From: Acidilobaceae archaeon
GTDB taxonomy: Archaea > Thermoproteota > Thermoprotei_A > Sulfolobales > Acidilobaceae
Assembly: GCA_027082825.1 (NCBI GenBank)
Contig: JALWTO010000005.1
Location: 27,247-88,899 of the forward strand
Reading direction: 5' to 3'
Length of the DNA stretch: 61,653 nt
Position 1 is the first letter of the stretch. Each line of letters starts with the position of its first letter. The position numbers and the translations under genes were made by a program. The notes under the pieces are model-generated. The model was not told the DNA's origin. It saw only the letters and a program-made list of their open reading frames with translations, and did not search any database. Positions 1-9,729 of the stretch are shown here, one piece after another.

Positions 1-453
1 GATCTTTGAGGCAAGTTTGATCCCCCTTTTTAGTGCTTCTCCTGCAACTTCTCTTGGAGTATAACCTTCTGGAAGGAAAAAGCCTGAAGTCTTTAGAAAT
101 GATAGGAAAGTTAAGTAAAGCTTTCTTATAAGAGCCTTTCTACCTTTATAGATATACTTATCTCCATATTTAAACTCTCCTGTAAGGTTTAAGTTCAGTA
201 AGTTTGAAGTGTTAGACGAAGGTTCTCTTGAGAAAAACATTACTGCAAATATAAGAGTTATCAAAATTAGAGCCAGAGCTATTCCTAAAAGAGGTCCTCC
301 AGAGTGAATTTGCATTAAGGCTCTTTGTCGAGAGACATTTGCTATTGTCGTGACTGTTTTGTTAGCAATAACCCCTGGAGTCTGCGATGGCATAGGACTT
401 GTTGTCGTGACTGTTGTTACAAAGTCTGGTATCAGGTGCTGTAGGCTTTGCAT
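1..453 (-). CDS. Membrane protein with DUF4129-like C-terminal domain (truncated by window edge)
   Basis: This open frame has no stop before the window edge, so only the first 151 residues are seen. After a Thr/Ser-rich N-terminal stretch, residues 55-74 form one strong membrane helix. A cytosolic-type domain follows, with the pattern YTPREVAGEALKRG at 131-144, which resembles the C-terminal DUF4129 domain attached to archaeal transglutaminase-like membrane proteins. The family role is not established; I infer a membrane-anchored accessory protein. A GGGGAGG ribosome-binding site lies at 468-474. Either the ATG at 453 or the TTG just before it at 456 could be the start. Confidence 0.6.
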   Translation of the reverse strand, partial: MQSLQHLIPDFVTTVTTTSPMPSQTPGVIANKTVTTIANVSRQRALMQIHSGGPLLGIALALILITLIFAVMFFSREPSSNTSNLLNLNLTGEFKYGDKYIYKGRKALIRKLYLTFLSFLKTSGFFLPEGYTPREVAGEALKRGIKLASKI

Positions 454-663
454 CAATCTACTTAAGCCTCCCCAAAGAAAATAAAAGCTCAGGAAAAGAG
501 AATAACTTTTTCTTAAAAATATCAAAATTAAAACTATATTATGGTGTTCTTAAAGACGCCAACTAAGAGTTGTCATTATAGAATATGAAGTTTAACTTTT
601 TTGCGTTCCACGTTTAAGGGTTTTAAAGGATAAGGTTGGAGTCTAGATGGATGGTATAAAACC

Positions 664-1530
664 TTGGTCTTAATAATAGCTGGAGGAGGCTTAGGTCCAA
701 AGATAGACTCCTTGAGGGTAATCCATCTAATAAAGAAGGCTGACATTGTATATGTAGATACGTATACAAGTCCAAATTCAAGGTGGCTTTTTGAAGAAGC
801 TAGAAAAGTGGGAGGAGATCTTAAGGTAATCGAAGCTCCGAGAATGCTTCTTGAGGACGAGGTTCAGAGAATCATAAAGGAGGCTTCAGAAAAGAACGTT
901 CTTGTATTGGTTCCTGGAGATCCTTTAATTGCAACGACACATGTCTCAATTCTTCTTGAAGCATCAAAGAACAAGATCAAGTGGATAGTTATACCTGGGG
1001 TCTCTGGAGTAACAGCTTCAATGACTGCCTCTGGACTTCAGTTCTACAAGTTTGGGAGATCAATAACAGTTCCAGGCCCTTGGAGAACATTAAAGGCCTA
1101 TAGCGTTATAGAGTATCTTTACTGTAACCTCGAGAAAGGTCTTCATACTCTGTTGCTTTTAGACTATGTTGAGGGTAGAATGTTACAGCCATGGGAGGCT
1201 GCAAAGGCCATATTAAGGCTTGAGAACGAGCTTTCAATGGAAGAAGCTTTTTATCCTATCCTTGAGAGGCTTATTGTTATAATAGTTGAGAGAGCAGGAT
1301 TTGAAGATCAGAAGGTCCTTTGGACAAGGCTCAGGAGACTCGCGCTTAGTAACCATGAGTCATCACCTCCTACAAGTCTCATAATTCCAGGCAGAATTCA
1401 TCCAACAGAGGCTGAGGTAATAAATGAGCTTCTCTCAATTCCGATGAGTGCCATAGACGAACATAATAGAATAGTCAGATCTATAATGAATACCAGGTGT
1501 TTTCCAAGAAAGCTCGAAAGACCTTTCTGA
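664..1530 (+). CDS. dphB: Diphthine synthase DphB
   Basis: SAM-dependent methyltransferase that methylates the 3-amino-3-carboxypropyl-histidine of elongation factor 2 during diphthamide synthesis. The 288-residue length suits the family. The N-terminal GGGLGPK segment and the motif GDPLIATTH (near residue 85) are hallmarks of DphB, a member of the tetrapyrrole-methylase fold. The start is TTG at 664. I see no clear ribosome-binding site, so it may be read from a short or absent leader. It stands alone, divergent from the truncated DUF4129-like gene and followed by a non-coding gap. Confidence 0.92.
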   Translation: MVLIIAGGGLGPKIDSLRVIHLIKKADIVYVDTYTSPNSRWLFEEARKVGGDLKVIEAPRMLLEDEVQRIIKEASEKNVLVLVPGDPLIATTHVSILLEASKNKIKWIVIPGVSGVTASMTASGLQFYKFGRSITVPGPWRTLKAYSVIEYLYCNLEKGLHTLLLLDYVEGRMLQPWEAAKAILRLENELSMEEAFYPILERLIVIIVERAGFEDQKVLWTRLRRLALSNHESSPPTSLIIPGRIHPTEAEVINELLSIPMSAIDEHNRIVRSIMNTRCFPRKLERPF

Positions 1531-2036
1531 TAATCAATGCTTTATTAGAGCCAAAAATATTTTCAAATTGTGATCTATAATAGCAGAGCACGTCGGGCTC
1601 TGGTTTGAATACTCTGATCATGGGCTTGAGCACTTTGCCTTGGTTCTTCATAACAAGAGTGCTTTAGGTTATGCATGAGCATGGAAAATTAAGGAGAAGG
1701 CTTAGTATCAGTAGAGCTCAGAATGAATTCCTTATTTCCAATGTCTGAAGTCACATATTGAACTAGGATTTTGCTTTCACGGATTCGATAGTCCAGTCAA
1801 TCTCCAAGGCTTTAGTAGAATTGTTGAGTTGGGCTAGGTTCCATGTAAGTAATTTATCTATATGGTGTTGAGAGAGCATTAATGCTACCTTAAACTTGAA
1901 TTTAAATCTATGATCCATATTTAAAGGCAAGGGTCTCAGTATTAGGATTGCCTAGCGATCCAATTATGGAAATAGTTCCTGATAAAAGATAATTGAAAAA
2001 GAGAAAGGAAAAACAAATAAGTAAATTAGTTCTTCG
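1531..2036. other. Gap with hairpins and one weak small ORF
   Basis: No recognised gene. A perfect 6-bp hairpin pairs CAGAGC (1584-1589) with GCTCTG (1597-1602). A second pairs AGCACT (1629-1634) with AGTGCT (1658-1663) and has a smaller inner stem. On the minus strand an ATG at 1918 opens a 51-codon frame ending at 1763 (begins MDHRFKFKFKV). It has no ribosome-binding site, no homology that I recognise, and the DNA after its stop reads as decayed in all frames. The stretch may be a gene remnant or may hold a small RNA. Confidence 0.3.
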
Positions 2037-2522
2037 TTACTTTAACCTGTTGCAGGATATTGGAGTTATAGAGTTTGCCTTTATATATACAGGGTATATC
2101 TTAGAACCATCAAGTGTTGTCACTGAAACTTGACCAGCTATAACTCCTTTGACCTCTATGCAACTTCCTGCTGTTGGGTTATATCCTATGCTTGGATCAT
2201 AACTTATGTATATTCTCTTTGATGTATTCATGGGTGACATCTGAAGCTGTTTGGCATTGCCCATATAACCTTCTATTTCTATAGCGCTTTGATTTATCCT
2301 TCCATTCTTCGGCATCACATTAAACACCAGTACATCAAGGTCTACTTTTTCTCCTCCATGGCCTTGAGGAGAGCTTGCTATTTTTGAAAAGTTGTCATTT
2401 GTCCATAAAGTCTCTTGAGTTTGAAAGTGAATGTTCTTTAGCACCGAAGGATGTGTTGCTACATATCCTCCAATAGCTATTAAGACAAGAAACACAAATA
2501 TACCAACCTTCAAAGCTCCCAT
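2037..2522 (-). CDS. Membrane-anchored small extracytoplasmic protein, unknown function
   Basis: 161 residues. Residues about 5-22 form an uncleaved-type membrane anchor. The remainder is predicted outside the cell and is beta-rich. The alternation in the segments IEIEGYMGNA, IEVKGVIAGQVSV and YPVYIKANSI suggests a small barrel of OB or CcmE-like type, but this is inference from pattern only. The ATG at 2522 follows GGAAGGA by about 6 nt. It lies downstream of the symporter pair on the same strand (gap 103 nt) and could be co-transcribed. I do not recognise a family. Confidence 0.6.
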   Translation of the reverse strand: MGALKVGIFVFLVLIAIGGYVATHPSVLKNIHFQTQETLWTNDNFSKIASSPQGHGGEKVDLDVLVFNVMPKNGRINQSAIEIEGYMGNAKQLQMSPMNTSKRIYISYDPSIGYNPTAGSCIEVKGVIAGQVSVTTLDGSKIYPVYIKANSITPISCNRLK

Positions 2523-2625
2523 TATAATTCCTTCCAGACCTTTTTAGTCTGTATAGACTAGTAACTAAAAAGGTTAATATATCTATATGAAACAGGGAAA
2601 AAAACTAACAGATTTTATTAAAAAG

Positions 2626-4182
2626 TTAATCCTCGGTTAAGAGTTTATAATAGAGTAATCTCTTCTCTTCAGAGACAGGTTTTGTGAATGCACTGACTAC
2701 TAGGGTAACTACGGCATTCACACCGAGACCTATCAATCCAGCTAAGGCTGGATGATACGAAGGAAGTCCTAAGTGTGATGCAATAGGGAACTTGTTCGTT
2801 AATATTATATTAGTTAATAGTCCAGCAACAATGCCCCAAAAGGCTCCCCACTTAGTGACCCAGTTAATCTTTGAGGGATAAATGGCTTGTAAAACTGCTA
2901 TAAGAAGTTGTAAGGTTCCACTAGCACTTAACGCCACTATATTAAATATTAAACCCGGCTTTGTTGTAGCAAAATACCAAGCTATGAGACCCCAAATAAG
3001 TATCCATAATCTTCCTACTAGAACAAGCTCTTTTTCATTTGCCTTACGCCTGAAGTATCTCTGATAAAGGTCTCTAGTTAGAACCATGCTTGTGGCTCCA
3101 AGAAGGCCGTCCAATGTCGACATTGCAGCACTTGCTGCACCAGCAAGGAGGAAACCTGCAAAAACTGCTGGAGTTAAGGCATATACCATATATGCCATCA
3201 CGGCATCTCTACTACCATAAGTATGAATTAACGAAGTTATGAAGCCCTTAGGAAGCAACATGTGACCATTGATTATAAGACCTGTGTGATTAAATACTGC
3301 AGCCGCAAGCCCAACTATTGCTGCCGGTATGTAATAACTACTCAGGTATAATGCTGTAGCACCTGAACTTAACCTTAAGGTATTTTTGTCTCTAGCAGAA
3401 TAATATCTCAGCCACATGTGTGGTTCCAAAATTATTCCTATACTATAAACTATGACAAAGGCTGTAACTAGGTTTGCTGACCAGTTTAAAGTAAGAAGCT
3501 TAGGATCAACGACTCTTACGGTATTCATAAGTTGATGTAAACCATGAGGAAAATATTTATAGAGGATATAAAGACCTGCTGCCCATACTCCTATATACAT
3601 CCAGACACCTTGTATTGTATCAGTCCAAAAAGCCGCCCTGTTACCTCCTATTACCATATAAATCAGGGTTATCGCCATAAATATGAAACTGGCCCAAAAG
3701 AATGGAATATGTCCTGCACTTCCCACACTTAAGATTATTCCTAAACCCATTGCTTGAACAACCATGTATGCTATGACAAACGTTGCCTGAATAACTGCCA
3801 CAAGAACTCTTAATGAATTACTATCGTCATAATAGTCTGCTAGAAGGTCTGCAGGAGTTATATGGCCTCTCCCTTTGCCTAGTCTATGAAACCTCCAACC
3901 GAAAATGTATCCCATGACTGCCGCTAAAGGTGTCCATATAGCCGCTGCTACCCAGAAAGATATTCCGCTTGAGCTGAAAACAGCTACGCTTGTTAAGAAA
4001 GCAAATGCGCTATGATAAGTTGATGCTATTGTTAAGAAGAGTACTATAAAACCGACTGTTCTTCCTAATAGATAGAAATCTTCTATGGTTCCTTTAAAGA
4101 CTCTGTAGGCTATATAGCCCAAACCAACTACGATACCTGAATATATCATTATTATTGTAGTCACCCACTCCCATGCTTGCAT
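2626..4182 (-). CDS. Sodium/solute symporter, SSS (SLC5) family
   Basis: A 518-residue polytopic protein of about 13 helices, the usual SSS size. The N-terminal segment with DFYLLGRTVG followed by a helix rich in Ser/Thr (TIASTYHSAFAFLTSVAVF) and the region AGAASAAMSTLDGLLGATSM near residue 350 are characteristic of the PutP/PanF-type LeuT-fold symporters. It probably imports an organic solute with Na+. The substrate cannot be read from the sequence. ATG at 4182 follows GGAGGTGA with 7 nt spacing. It sits 33 nt after a small two-helix membrane protein gene, as is common for members that need a small companion. Confidence 0.9.
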   Translation of the reverse strand: MQAWEWVTTIIMIYSGIVVGLGYIAYRVFKGTIEDFYLLGRTVGFIVLFLTIASTYHSAFAFLTSVAVFSSSGISFWVAAAIWTPLAAVMGYIFGWRFHRLGKGRGHITPADLLADYYDDSNSLRVLVAVIQATFVIAYMVVQAMGLGIILSVGSAGHIPFFWASFIFMAITLIYMVIGGNRAAFWTDTIQGVWMYIGVWAAGLYILYKYFPHGLHQLMNTVRVVDPKLLTLNWSANLVTAFVIVYSIGIILEPHMWLRYYSARDKNTLRLSSGATALYLSSYYIPAAIVGLAAAVFNHTGLIINGHMLLPKGFITSLIHTYGSRDAVMAYMVYALTPAVFAGFLLAGAASAAMSTLDGLLGATSMVLTRDLYQRYFRRKANEKELVLVGRLWILIWGLIAWYFATTKPGLIFNIVALSASGTLQLLIAVLQAIYPSKINWVTKWGAFWGIVAGLLTNIILTNKFPIASHLGLPSYHPALAGLIGLGVNAVVTLVVSAFTKPVSEEKRLLYYKLLTED

Positions 4183-4215
4183 AGTATTTTCACCTCCATA
4201 TTTCAGTCTAAACCT

Positions 4216-4467
4216 TTAGTCTTTCCAGGATGTTGTCATGGCAAAGAATACCGAGATCATTATTATTATCCAAATTATTAGCGAATACGCAAACGCTTTA
4301 CTGAGTCCCCAGAATGATGGTGAGTATTTATTCAATGACGGCCAATAAAGCAAGTACATAAGGCCTGAAGCGACTATGTAAAATATTAGGGCTGCGATAT
4401 CACTGGGTTTTCTTAAAATTCTAGGTTTTATTTCTTCTAAGGTACGGCGTGGTTTCGAATTAGACAT
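4216..4467 (-). CDS. Small two-helix membrane protein, probable symporter partner
   Basis: 83 residues with two predicted membrane helices (about 23-43 and 56-76) and basic cytosolic N-terminus. It has the size and layout of the small companion proteins encoded just upstream of SSS transporters, which I infer is its role. I place the start at the ATG at 4467, preceded by AGGGTG with about 7 nt spacing, rather than at an upstream start at 4488 that would put this site inside the coding region. It is first in the operon with the symporter. Confidence 0.7.
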   Translation of the reverse strand: MSNSKPRRTLEEIKPRILRKPSDIAALIFYIVASGLMYLLYWPSLNKYSPSFWGLSKAFAYSLIIWIIIMISVFFAMTTSWKD

Positions 4468-4600
4468 ATTGTTACACCCTTTCAACACAGGCTAATACAT
4501 TTTATAAAATTTATAATAAAACATTTGTTTTTAAAAATTCATGGTTATAAATTATGGTTCTTTTTCACTTCAATATTTTTATTCTGACTGAAAGAAAACC

Positions 4601-4611
4601 AGTTTTATATG
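4601..4611 (+). promoter_or_regulatory. TATA box for the hyuA-hyuB operon
   Basis: AGTTTTATATG preceded by a purine-rich BRE-like run (GAAAACC, 4594-4600). The archaeal spacing of 25-27 nt puts the transcript start at about 4630-4633, right at the TTG used for hyuA. This excludes the ATG at 4609, which lies inside the TATA element. Confidence 0.6.
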
Positions 4612-4632
4612 AATAGATTTGGGTGCCTTATC

Positions 4633-6687
4633 TTGTCTCTAAATATTAAGATAGGTATAGATGTTGGAGGAACATTTACTGATTTGGTTATGTTCGATAA
4701 GGTTTTGGGTAAAATATCTCATCTGAAGGTTTCAACGACTCCAAGAAATCCTGTTGAGGGTGTCCTGAACGCCGTAAGTGGGATAACAAAAGATCCTTCC
4801 CAGATAGAAGCCCTTATACATGCAACGACTTTAGGAACCAACATGTTCTTTGGTCAAACCGGAATAGAGCCCCCAAAGGTGGTTTTGATAACGAATGCTG
4901 GATTCGAAGACGTTATTGAGATAGGAAGGCAGAATAGGGCAGAGCTTTACAATCCTTTTTTCAGAAGACCCATGCCGTTGATACCTAGGTCTAGAAGATA
5001 CGGGGTTAGGGGTAGGATTGATAAAGATGGAAATGAGGTTGAGGCCTTAGATGAGGATGGTATTAGAAAGATAGTTAAGGATGAGTGTAAGGCTGGGATC
5101 AAGGTTTTTGTAATATCTTTTTTACATAGTTACAGAAACCCTTCACATGAAAGAAAAACAGCCCAAATGATTAAGGAGATATGCCCAGATTCAATAGTAG
5201 TTACAAGCCATGAGGTTGATCCTCAGCCAATGGAATATGAAAGAACAAGTACAGCTGTTGTAAATGCCATACTCAAACCTATTCTGTCCATATATCTTGA
5301 GAGGCTCCTTGTTATGTTGAAATCTAAGAAGTTTAAGGGGAAGCTCTTGGTCATGCAAAGTAGTGGGGGGATCGAAGATGTATCTGAAGCCGTTAAGAGA
5401 CCAGCAGCCTTCATTGAAAGCGGACCGAGTGCTGGAGCCGTTGCTGTTGCTTTTTTCTCAAAGCTAATGAAGGTAGAGAAAGCTTTGGGCTTTGATATGG
5501 GAGGGACAACGGCAAAAGCCTCAAATATAATAAGAGGTGAGCCAGAGATTGTTGAGACATATGAGGTTGGAGGAAAAGTTCATAGGGGAAGACTTGTAAG
5601 AGGGAGTGGGTATCCTGTAAGATTCCCCTATATAGATCTGGCTGAAGTGAGTGCAGGAGGAGGGACAATAGCTTGGATAGATCCTGGAGGCGCTCTCAGG
5701 CTTGGTCCGAAAAGTGCAGGGGCAGATCCAGGTCCTGCATGTTATGGAAAGGGAGGAGAGGATCCTACAATAACTGATGCCAACCTTCTTCTTGGAAGAC
5801 TTCCCGTTCTTTTGGCTGGAAGGCTTAAATTAAGGAAAGAGCTTGCTGAAGAAGCTATTAAAGAAAAAATAGCCAAACCTTTGGGTGTCGATCTTATTGA
5901 GGCATCATGGGCAATAGTTAGGATAGCAAACACAATAATGGGTAGGGCCTTAAGACTTGTAAGTATTGAAAAAGGTCATGACCCGAGAGAATTCACACTC
6001 TTTGCCTTTGGAGGTGCAGGACCTCTCCATGCCGTTGATATAGCAGATGAAATAGGGGCAAAAGAAGAAGTAATCCCTCTACTCCCTGGGGTCTTTAGTG
6101 CTCTGGGCTTGCTTGTTTCAGACTATAGGCATGATTATCATGAGGCTATAGTCAAAAGAGCCAAGGATGTTGAAGTGGAAGAGATTGAGAATATGTTTAA
6201 GAGACTAGAGGAGAAAGCAGTGAAAACCTTGATTTCAGAGGGAATTGATAAAGACAAAATAGTGATTAGAAGGTATGTTGAGGCAAAGTACTGGGGCCAG
6301 GCCTATACATTAAAGGTTCCATATAGCGGAAGCGTTGAGACCTTGGTAAGTGATTTCCATAAGATCCATGAGTTCAGGTATGGTTTCAGCAGTCCAGAGG
6401 AGGAGGTCGAGTTTGTCGTTGCAAGGGTTGAGGCTATAGGAATTACAAGGAAACCAATGCTGAAGAATATAGAAAAGAGAGGCGAAGCAAGTCCTAGGGG
6501 AAAAAGGGAGGTTTTCTTCAAAGGTGGCTGGCGGCTTGCTGATATCTATGACAGAAAGGAACTTGGTCCAGGTATAGAAATCTGTGGGCCTGCAGTCATT
6601 GAAGAACTTAGTAGTACTACACTCATACCCCCAGGTTTTTGTGGTGTTGTTGATGAACTCGGTTCAATAATAATTAGGAGGAGGTGA
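4633..6687 (+). CDS. hyuA: Hydantoinase / 5-oxoprolinase-type ATPase subunit A
   Basis: Subunit A of the HyuA/HyuB family (N-methylhydantoinase, 5-oxoprolinase, acetone-carboxylase relatives), ATP-dependent enzymes that open cyclic amide rings or activate carbonyl compounds. 684 residues, normal length. The N-terminus carries the actin-like phosphate-1 motif GIDVGGTFTDLV. Further ASKHA signatures are ESGPSAGAVA and GFDMGGTTAKAS in the middle, and FGGAGPLHAVDIA near residue 455. Start TTG 4633 agrees with the TATA box at 4601-4611 and leaves almost no leader. It is joined to hyuB, whose ribosome-binding site overlaps the hyuA stop codon. The true substrate (hydantoin, oxoproline or another) is not decidable here. 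Confidence 0.9.
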   Translation: MSLNIKIGIDVGGTFTDLVMFDKVLGKISHLKVSTTPRNPVEGVLNAVSGITKDPSQIEALIHATTLGTNMFFGQTGIEPPKVVLITNAGFEDVIEIGRQNRAELYNPFFRRPMPLIPRSRRYGVRGRIDKDGNEVEALDEDGIRKIVKDECKAGIKVFVISFLHSYRNPSHERKTAQMIKEICPDSIVVTSHEVDPQPMEYERTSTAVVNAILKPILSIYLERLLVMLKSKKFKGKLLVMQSSGGIEDVSEAVKRPAAFIESGPSAGAVAVAFFSKLMKVEKALGFDMGGTTAKASNIIRGEPEIVETYEVGGKVHRGRLVRGSGYPVRFPYIDLAEVSAGGGTIAWIDPGGALRLGPKSAGADPGPACYGKGGEDPTITDANLLLGRLPVLLAGRLKLRKELAEEAIKEKIAKPLGVDLIEASWAIVRIANTIMGRALRLVSIEKGHDPREFTLFAFGGAGPLHAVDIADEIGAKEEVIPLLPGVFSALGLLVSDYRHDYHEAIVKRAKDVEVEEIENMFKRLEEKAVKTLISEGIDKDKIVIRRYVEAKYWGQAYTLKVPYSGSVETLVSDFHKIHEFRYGFSSPEEEVEFVVARVEAIGITRKPMLKNIEKRGEASPRGKREVFFKGGWRLADIYDRKELGPGIEICGPAVIEELSSTTLIPPGFCGVVDELGSIIIRRR

Positions 6688-6692
6688 GCAAT

Positions 6693-8354
6693 ATGGTAGA
6701 CAGGTTCACAATCGAGATCATAAGGAATGCTGCAATATTTGCCAGTGAGGAGATGGGGGTTGTCTTAAGGAATACTGCCTATAGTCCAAACATAAAGGAT
6801 AGGCTTGATCATACATGCAGTATCTTGACTCCTAGTGGTGAACTTGCGGCACAAGCAGAGCATATACCTGTACATTTGGGTAGTATGGCTATTGGTGTAA
6901 AGAATACCTTGGATTATCTAAAAAAGGAAGGGACATATCTAGAGCCTGGAGATATAATAATGGTTAATGATCCATATATAGCTGGGACTCATCTTAACGA
7001 TATTACTCTTCTAAAGCCTGTTTATTCAAATGAAAAGCTTGTTGCAATAGTTGCTGATAAGGCTCATCATGTTGATGTTGGAGGTTTTGTTCCAGGAAGC
7101 CTAGGAGGAAATGTGAGCGAGCTTCTCCAGGAAGGAGTTGTGATTCCACCGGTTAAGATTGCTGAGAGGGGAAAGCTCAGGAAGGATCTTATAAAGATAA
7201 TTGCTGAGAACGTTAGGACGCCTGAGTACTTCAAAGGAGATCTAAGGGCACAAATAGCAGCTTTAAATGTCGGTGAAAGAAGAATTCTTGAGCTTGTTGG
7301 TAAGTACGGGGTTAATATCCTGCTTGAGGCCTGGGATGAAATACTTGGGTATACAGAAAGGTATACAAAGAACAGGATCAGATCACTAGGAAGATTTGGA
7401 AGGTTTGAGGCAGAGGACTATCTAGAACTTAATGATAGAATCTTAAAGCTTAAAGTTTTATTAGAGATAAAGGGTAGTGGAGAGATAACTGTCGATTTTA
7501 GCGGTACTGATGAACAGGTTGAAGCTCCTATAAATGCTGTTTATGGTGTTACCGTTGCTGCGACAAGTTTTGCCATAAAGTCTGTTATCGATCCTGAGAT
7601 GCCAGTTAACCACGGCTTTTATAGGGCTGTAAACATTTTTGCACCACTTGGCACAATAGTAAATCCAAAGAAACCTGTGCCCGTTTCTGGGGGTAATACC
7701 GAGACGAGCCAGAGAATAGCTGATGTTGTGTTCAGAGCTCTTGCAAAGGTATTTCCAGAAAGAGTTCCAGCTGCCAGCTGTGGAACAATGACAAATGTTA
7801 CCATGGGAGGTGTAACTGATGAGAGAAGATGGGCCTTCTACGAAACTATAGGTTGTGGTTCTGGAGGAAGGCCAAGTTCTGATGGAATAGATGGTGTCCA
7901 TACAAATATGACCAATACTCTAAATACTCCAATTGAGAGGATAGAGGCTGATTACCCGGTTATTATGGTTGAGTATAGACTGAGAAAGGACAGTGAGGGT
8001 TCAGGTACGTTCAGAGGAGGCCTCGGTATAACAAGGGCATTTAAGCTAGCTAAGGGAAAAGCAACAATAACCGTTCTTGCTGAGAGATGTAAGACTTCTC
8101 CATGGGGACTTAAGAAAGGGCTTCCAGGAGAAAGGGCAAAGCACTATGTTATAAAGAAAGATGGAAGTGTCATAGAGTTAGAGTGTAAGGAAAGTATAAC
8201 CATTGAGGAAGGAGATATAGTCTATATAAACACTCCAGGTGGGGGAGGATATGGAGACCCTTGTAAGAGAAAAAGAGAATTTATACTGAAAGATTTAGAT
8301 GAAGAAAGGATATCTTTAGAAAGAGCTAGGTCAAAATATTGCTTTTCTCCTTAG
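6693..8354 (+). CDS. hyuB: Hydantoinase / 5-oxoprolinase-type subunit B
   Basis: Subunit B, partner of HyuA in an ATP-dependent amidohydrolase complex. 553 residues. Family motifs seen are the N-terminal EEMGVVLRNTAYSPNIKDRLD, the HxHxxD-like AHHVDVGGFVPGS region near residue 130, and the Gly-rich NTPGGGGYGDP close to the C-terminus. A perfect GGAGGTGA (6680-6687) sits 5 nt before ATG 6693. The GTG at 6684 is part of that site, not the start. The 3' end overlaps the convergent MATE gene by 29 nt. Confidence 0.92.
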   Translation: MVDRFTIEIIRNAAIFASEEMGVVLRNTAYSPNIKDRLDHTCSILTPSGELAAQAEHIPVHLGSMAIGVKNTLDYLKKEGTYLEPGDIIMVNDPYIAGTHLNDITLLKPVYSNEKLVAIVADKAHHVDVGGFVPGSLGGNVSELLQEGVVIPPVKIAERGKLRKDLIKIIAENVRTPEYFKGDLRAQIAALNVGERRILELVGKYGVNILLEAWDEILGYTERYTKNRIRSLGRFGRFEAEDYLELNDRILKLKVLLEIKGSGEITVDFSGTDEQVEAPINAVYGVTVAATSFAIKSVIDPEMPVNHGFYRAVNIFAPLGTIVNPKKPVPVSGGNTETSQRIADVVFRALAKVFPERVPAASCGTMTNVTMGGVTDERRWAFYETIGCGSGGRPSSDGIDGVHTNMTNTLNTPIERIEADYPVIMVEYRLRKDSEGSGTFRGGLGITRAFKLAKGKATITVLAERCKTSPWGLKKGLPGERAKHYVIKKDGSVIELECKESITIEEGDIVYINTPGGGGYGDPCKRKREFILKDLDEERISLERARSKYCFSP

Positions 8355-9729
8355 CAACTTTCTCTTCTTTTCTTATAATTGCCTTAGCCCAAGTACCTCT
8401 TAGTCCCCATATTAGTCCGAGTATTCCAGCAAAGTAGTTGCTTATGGCCATTCCTGTCCAAAGGCCTATGTCCCCTAAGCCTATTCTGTATGCAAAAACC
8501 CAGGAGAGTGGTATTCTTAAAAGCCAAAGCCTTGCAAGGCCAATGCTTGCCATAAATAGTGTGTGACCGCTTCCTCTGGCAAGGGAGTTTGCCAACATAA
8601 AGATGGCAAAGAATATTATACTGGGTCCAAAGATTACTATCATTCTTTGAGATGCACTAAATGTTAATGGTTCCTTTGTGAAAACAGATATGAAGGGGTT
8701 CATTATTGCTAATATTAAGCCTATGTAACTTCCAGTCCAGAGCATGAGAAGCCCTAAACCCTTATGCACAACCTCTAGGGCCCTCTTTCTAAGACCAGCA
8801 CCTAATGCCTGTGAAAGAATTATGCTAGTTGCTCTTGCTATAGGCATTGTAAGTATCCTGTCAAAACTTAAGATAACCTGTCCTATAGAATACGCAGCTA
8901 CAACAGGGGTTCCTAAACCAGAGACTATTCTTATCATTGTGACAAATCCTAAGCTTGTTCCTAGCTGTTGTGCAACCATGGGTGTTGATACCCTGAATAC
9001 TAATGGGAGCAATGATCTCTCGGGAATAAAGTCACTTAGTTTTAATTTTATTCCATGTCTTCCAGTGAAGAAGCTTATTAGTGCATAAGTTGTGTTTGCA
9101 GCTATTGCAGCTGCAGTTGCAAGTGCTGCTCCTAATACTCCTAGCTTTAATGCAAATATAAATATTGGATCTAAAACGAAGTTTATTATTGTTGACATAA
9201 GTGATACCTTCATTGGAGTTTTCGTGTCTCCTGTAGATCCTATGGATGTAAAGAATGTGATGTTTATTCCAGAAAGAGGAGTGACTAGAAGAAGTACCAA
9301 AATGTAATCAAAGGCAAGAGGCTTTATCGGAGAAGGTATCTTTGTCATGCTTATATAGTAATTCTCAAAAATTATGAAAAGTGTGCTTCCTGGAACAAGT
9401 ATGAGAAGAAGAATGCCCAGAACAGTACCTACAGATCTTGCAGCTTTCCTGAAGTCCTTTGCACCTATATACTGGCCTACTAGGCTTGAGGCACTTGCAG
9501 CTACTCCAAAGACTAAGCTCATCAGGATTCCTCTATATGGCCAGGAGACCGTTGGTGTACTGAGGGCTGCAGGGCCTAGCCTTGAAAGCCAAAATGTATC
9601 AACAACTTCATATACTGCGCCTATTGCAGTGGAGAGAACTAGAGGTGTTGCTAGGCTCATTATCAGTTTTACTAGTCTCTTTTCATAAAGCACTTTCTCT
9701 CTTAGGGTTCTCAGTCGTTCTTCTGACAT
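8326..9729 (-). CDS. MATE-family multidrug/cation antiporter
   Basis: 467 residues and about 12 membrane helices in two homologous halves. The first-helix segment SLATPLVLSTAIGAVYEVVDTF resembles the MATE signature (P-x-hh...hhD-x-hhhG) and is repeated in weaker form near the middle (VFRVSTPMVAQQLGTSLG). Likely role is export of drugs or metabolites driven by Na+ or H+. I start at ATG 9729. An AGGAGGTG lies 13 nt upstream. The longer frame to 9792 would code across that site. The gene ends inside hyuB on the opposite strand. Confidence 0.88.
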   Translation of the reverse strand: MSEERLRTLREKVLYEKRLVKLIMSLATPLVLSTAIGAVYEVVDTFWLSRLGPAALSTPTVSWPYRGILMSLVFGVAASASSLVGQYIGAKDFRKAARSVGTVLGILLLILVPGSTLFIIFENYYISMTKIPSPIKPLAFDYILVLLLVTPLSGINITFFTSIGSTGDTKTPMKVSLMSTIINFVLDPIFIFALKLGVLGAALATAAAIAANTTYALISFFTGRHGIKLKLSDFIPERSLLPLVFRVSTPMVAQQLGTSLGFVTMIRIVSGLGTPVVAAYSIGQVILSFDRILTMPIARATSIILSQALGAGLRKRALEVVHKGLGLLMLWTGSYIGLILAIMNPFISVFTKEPLTFSASQRMIVIFGPSIIFFAIFMLANSLARGSGHTLFMASIGLARLWLLRIPLSWVFAYRIGLGDIGLWTGMAISNYFAGILGLIWGLRGTWAKAIIRKEEKVAKEKSNILT

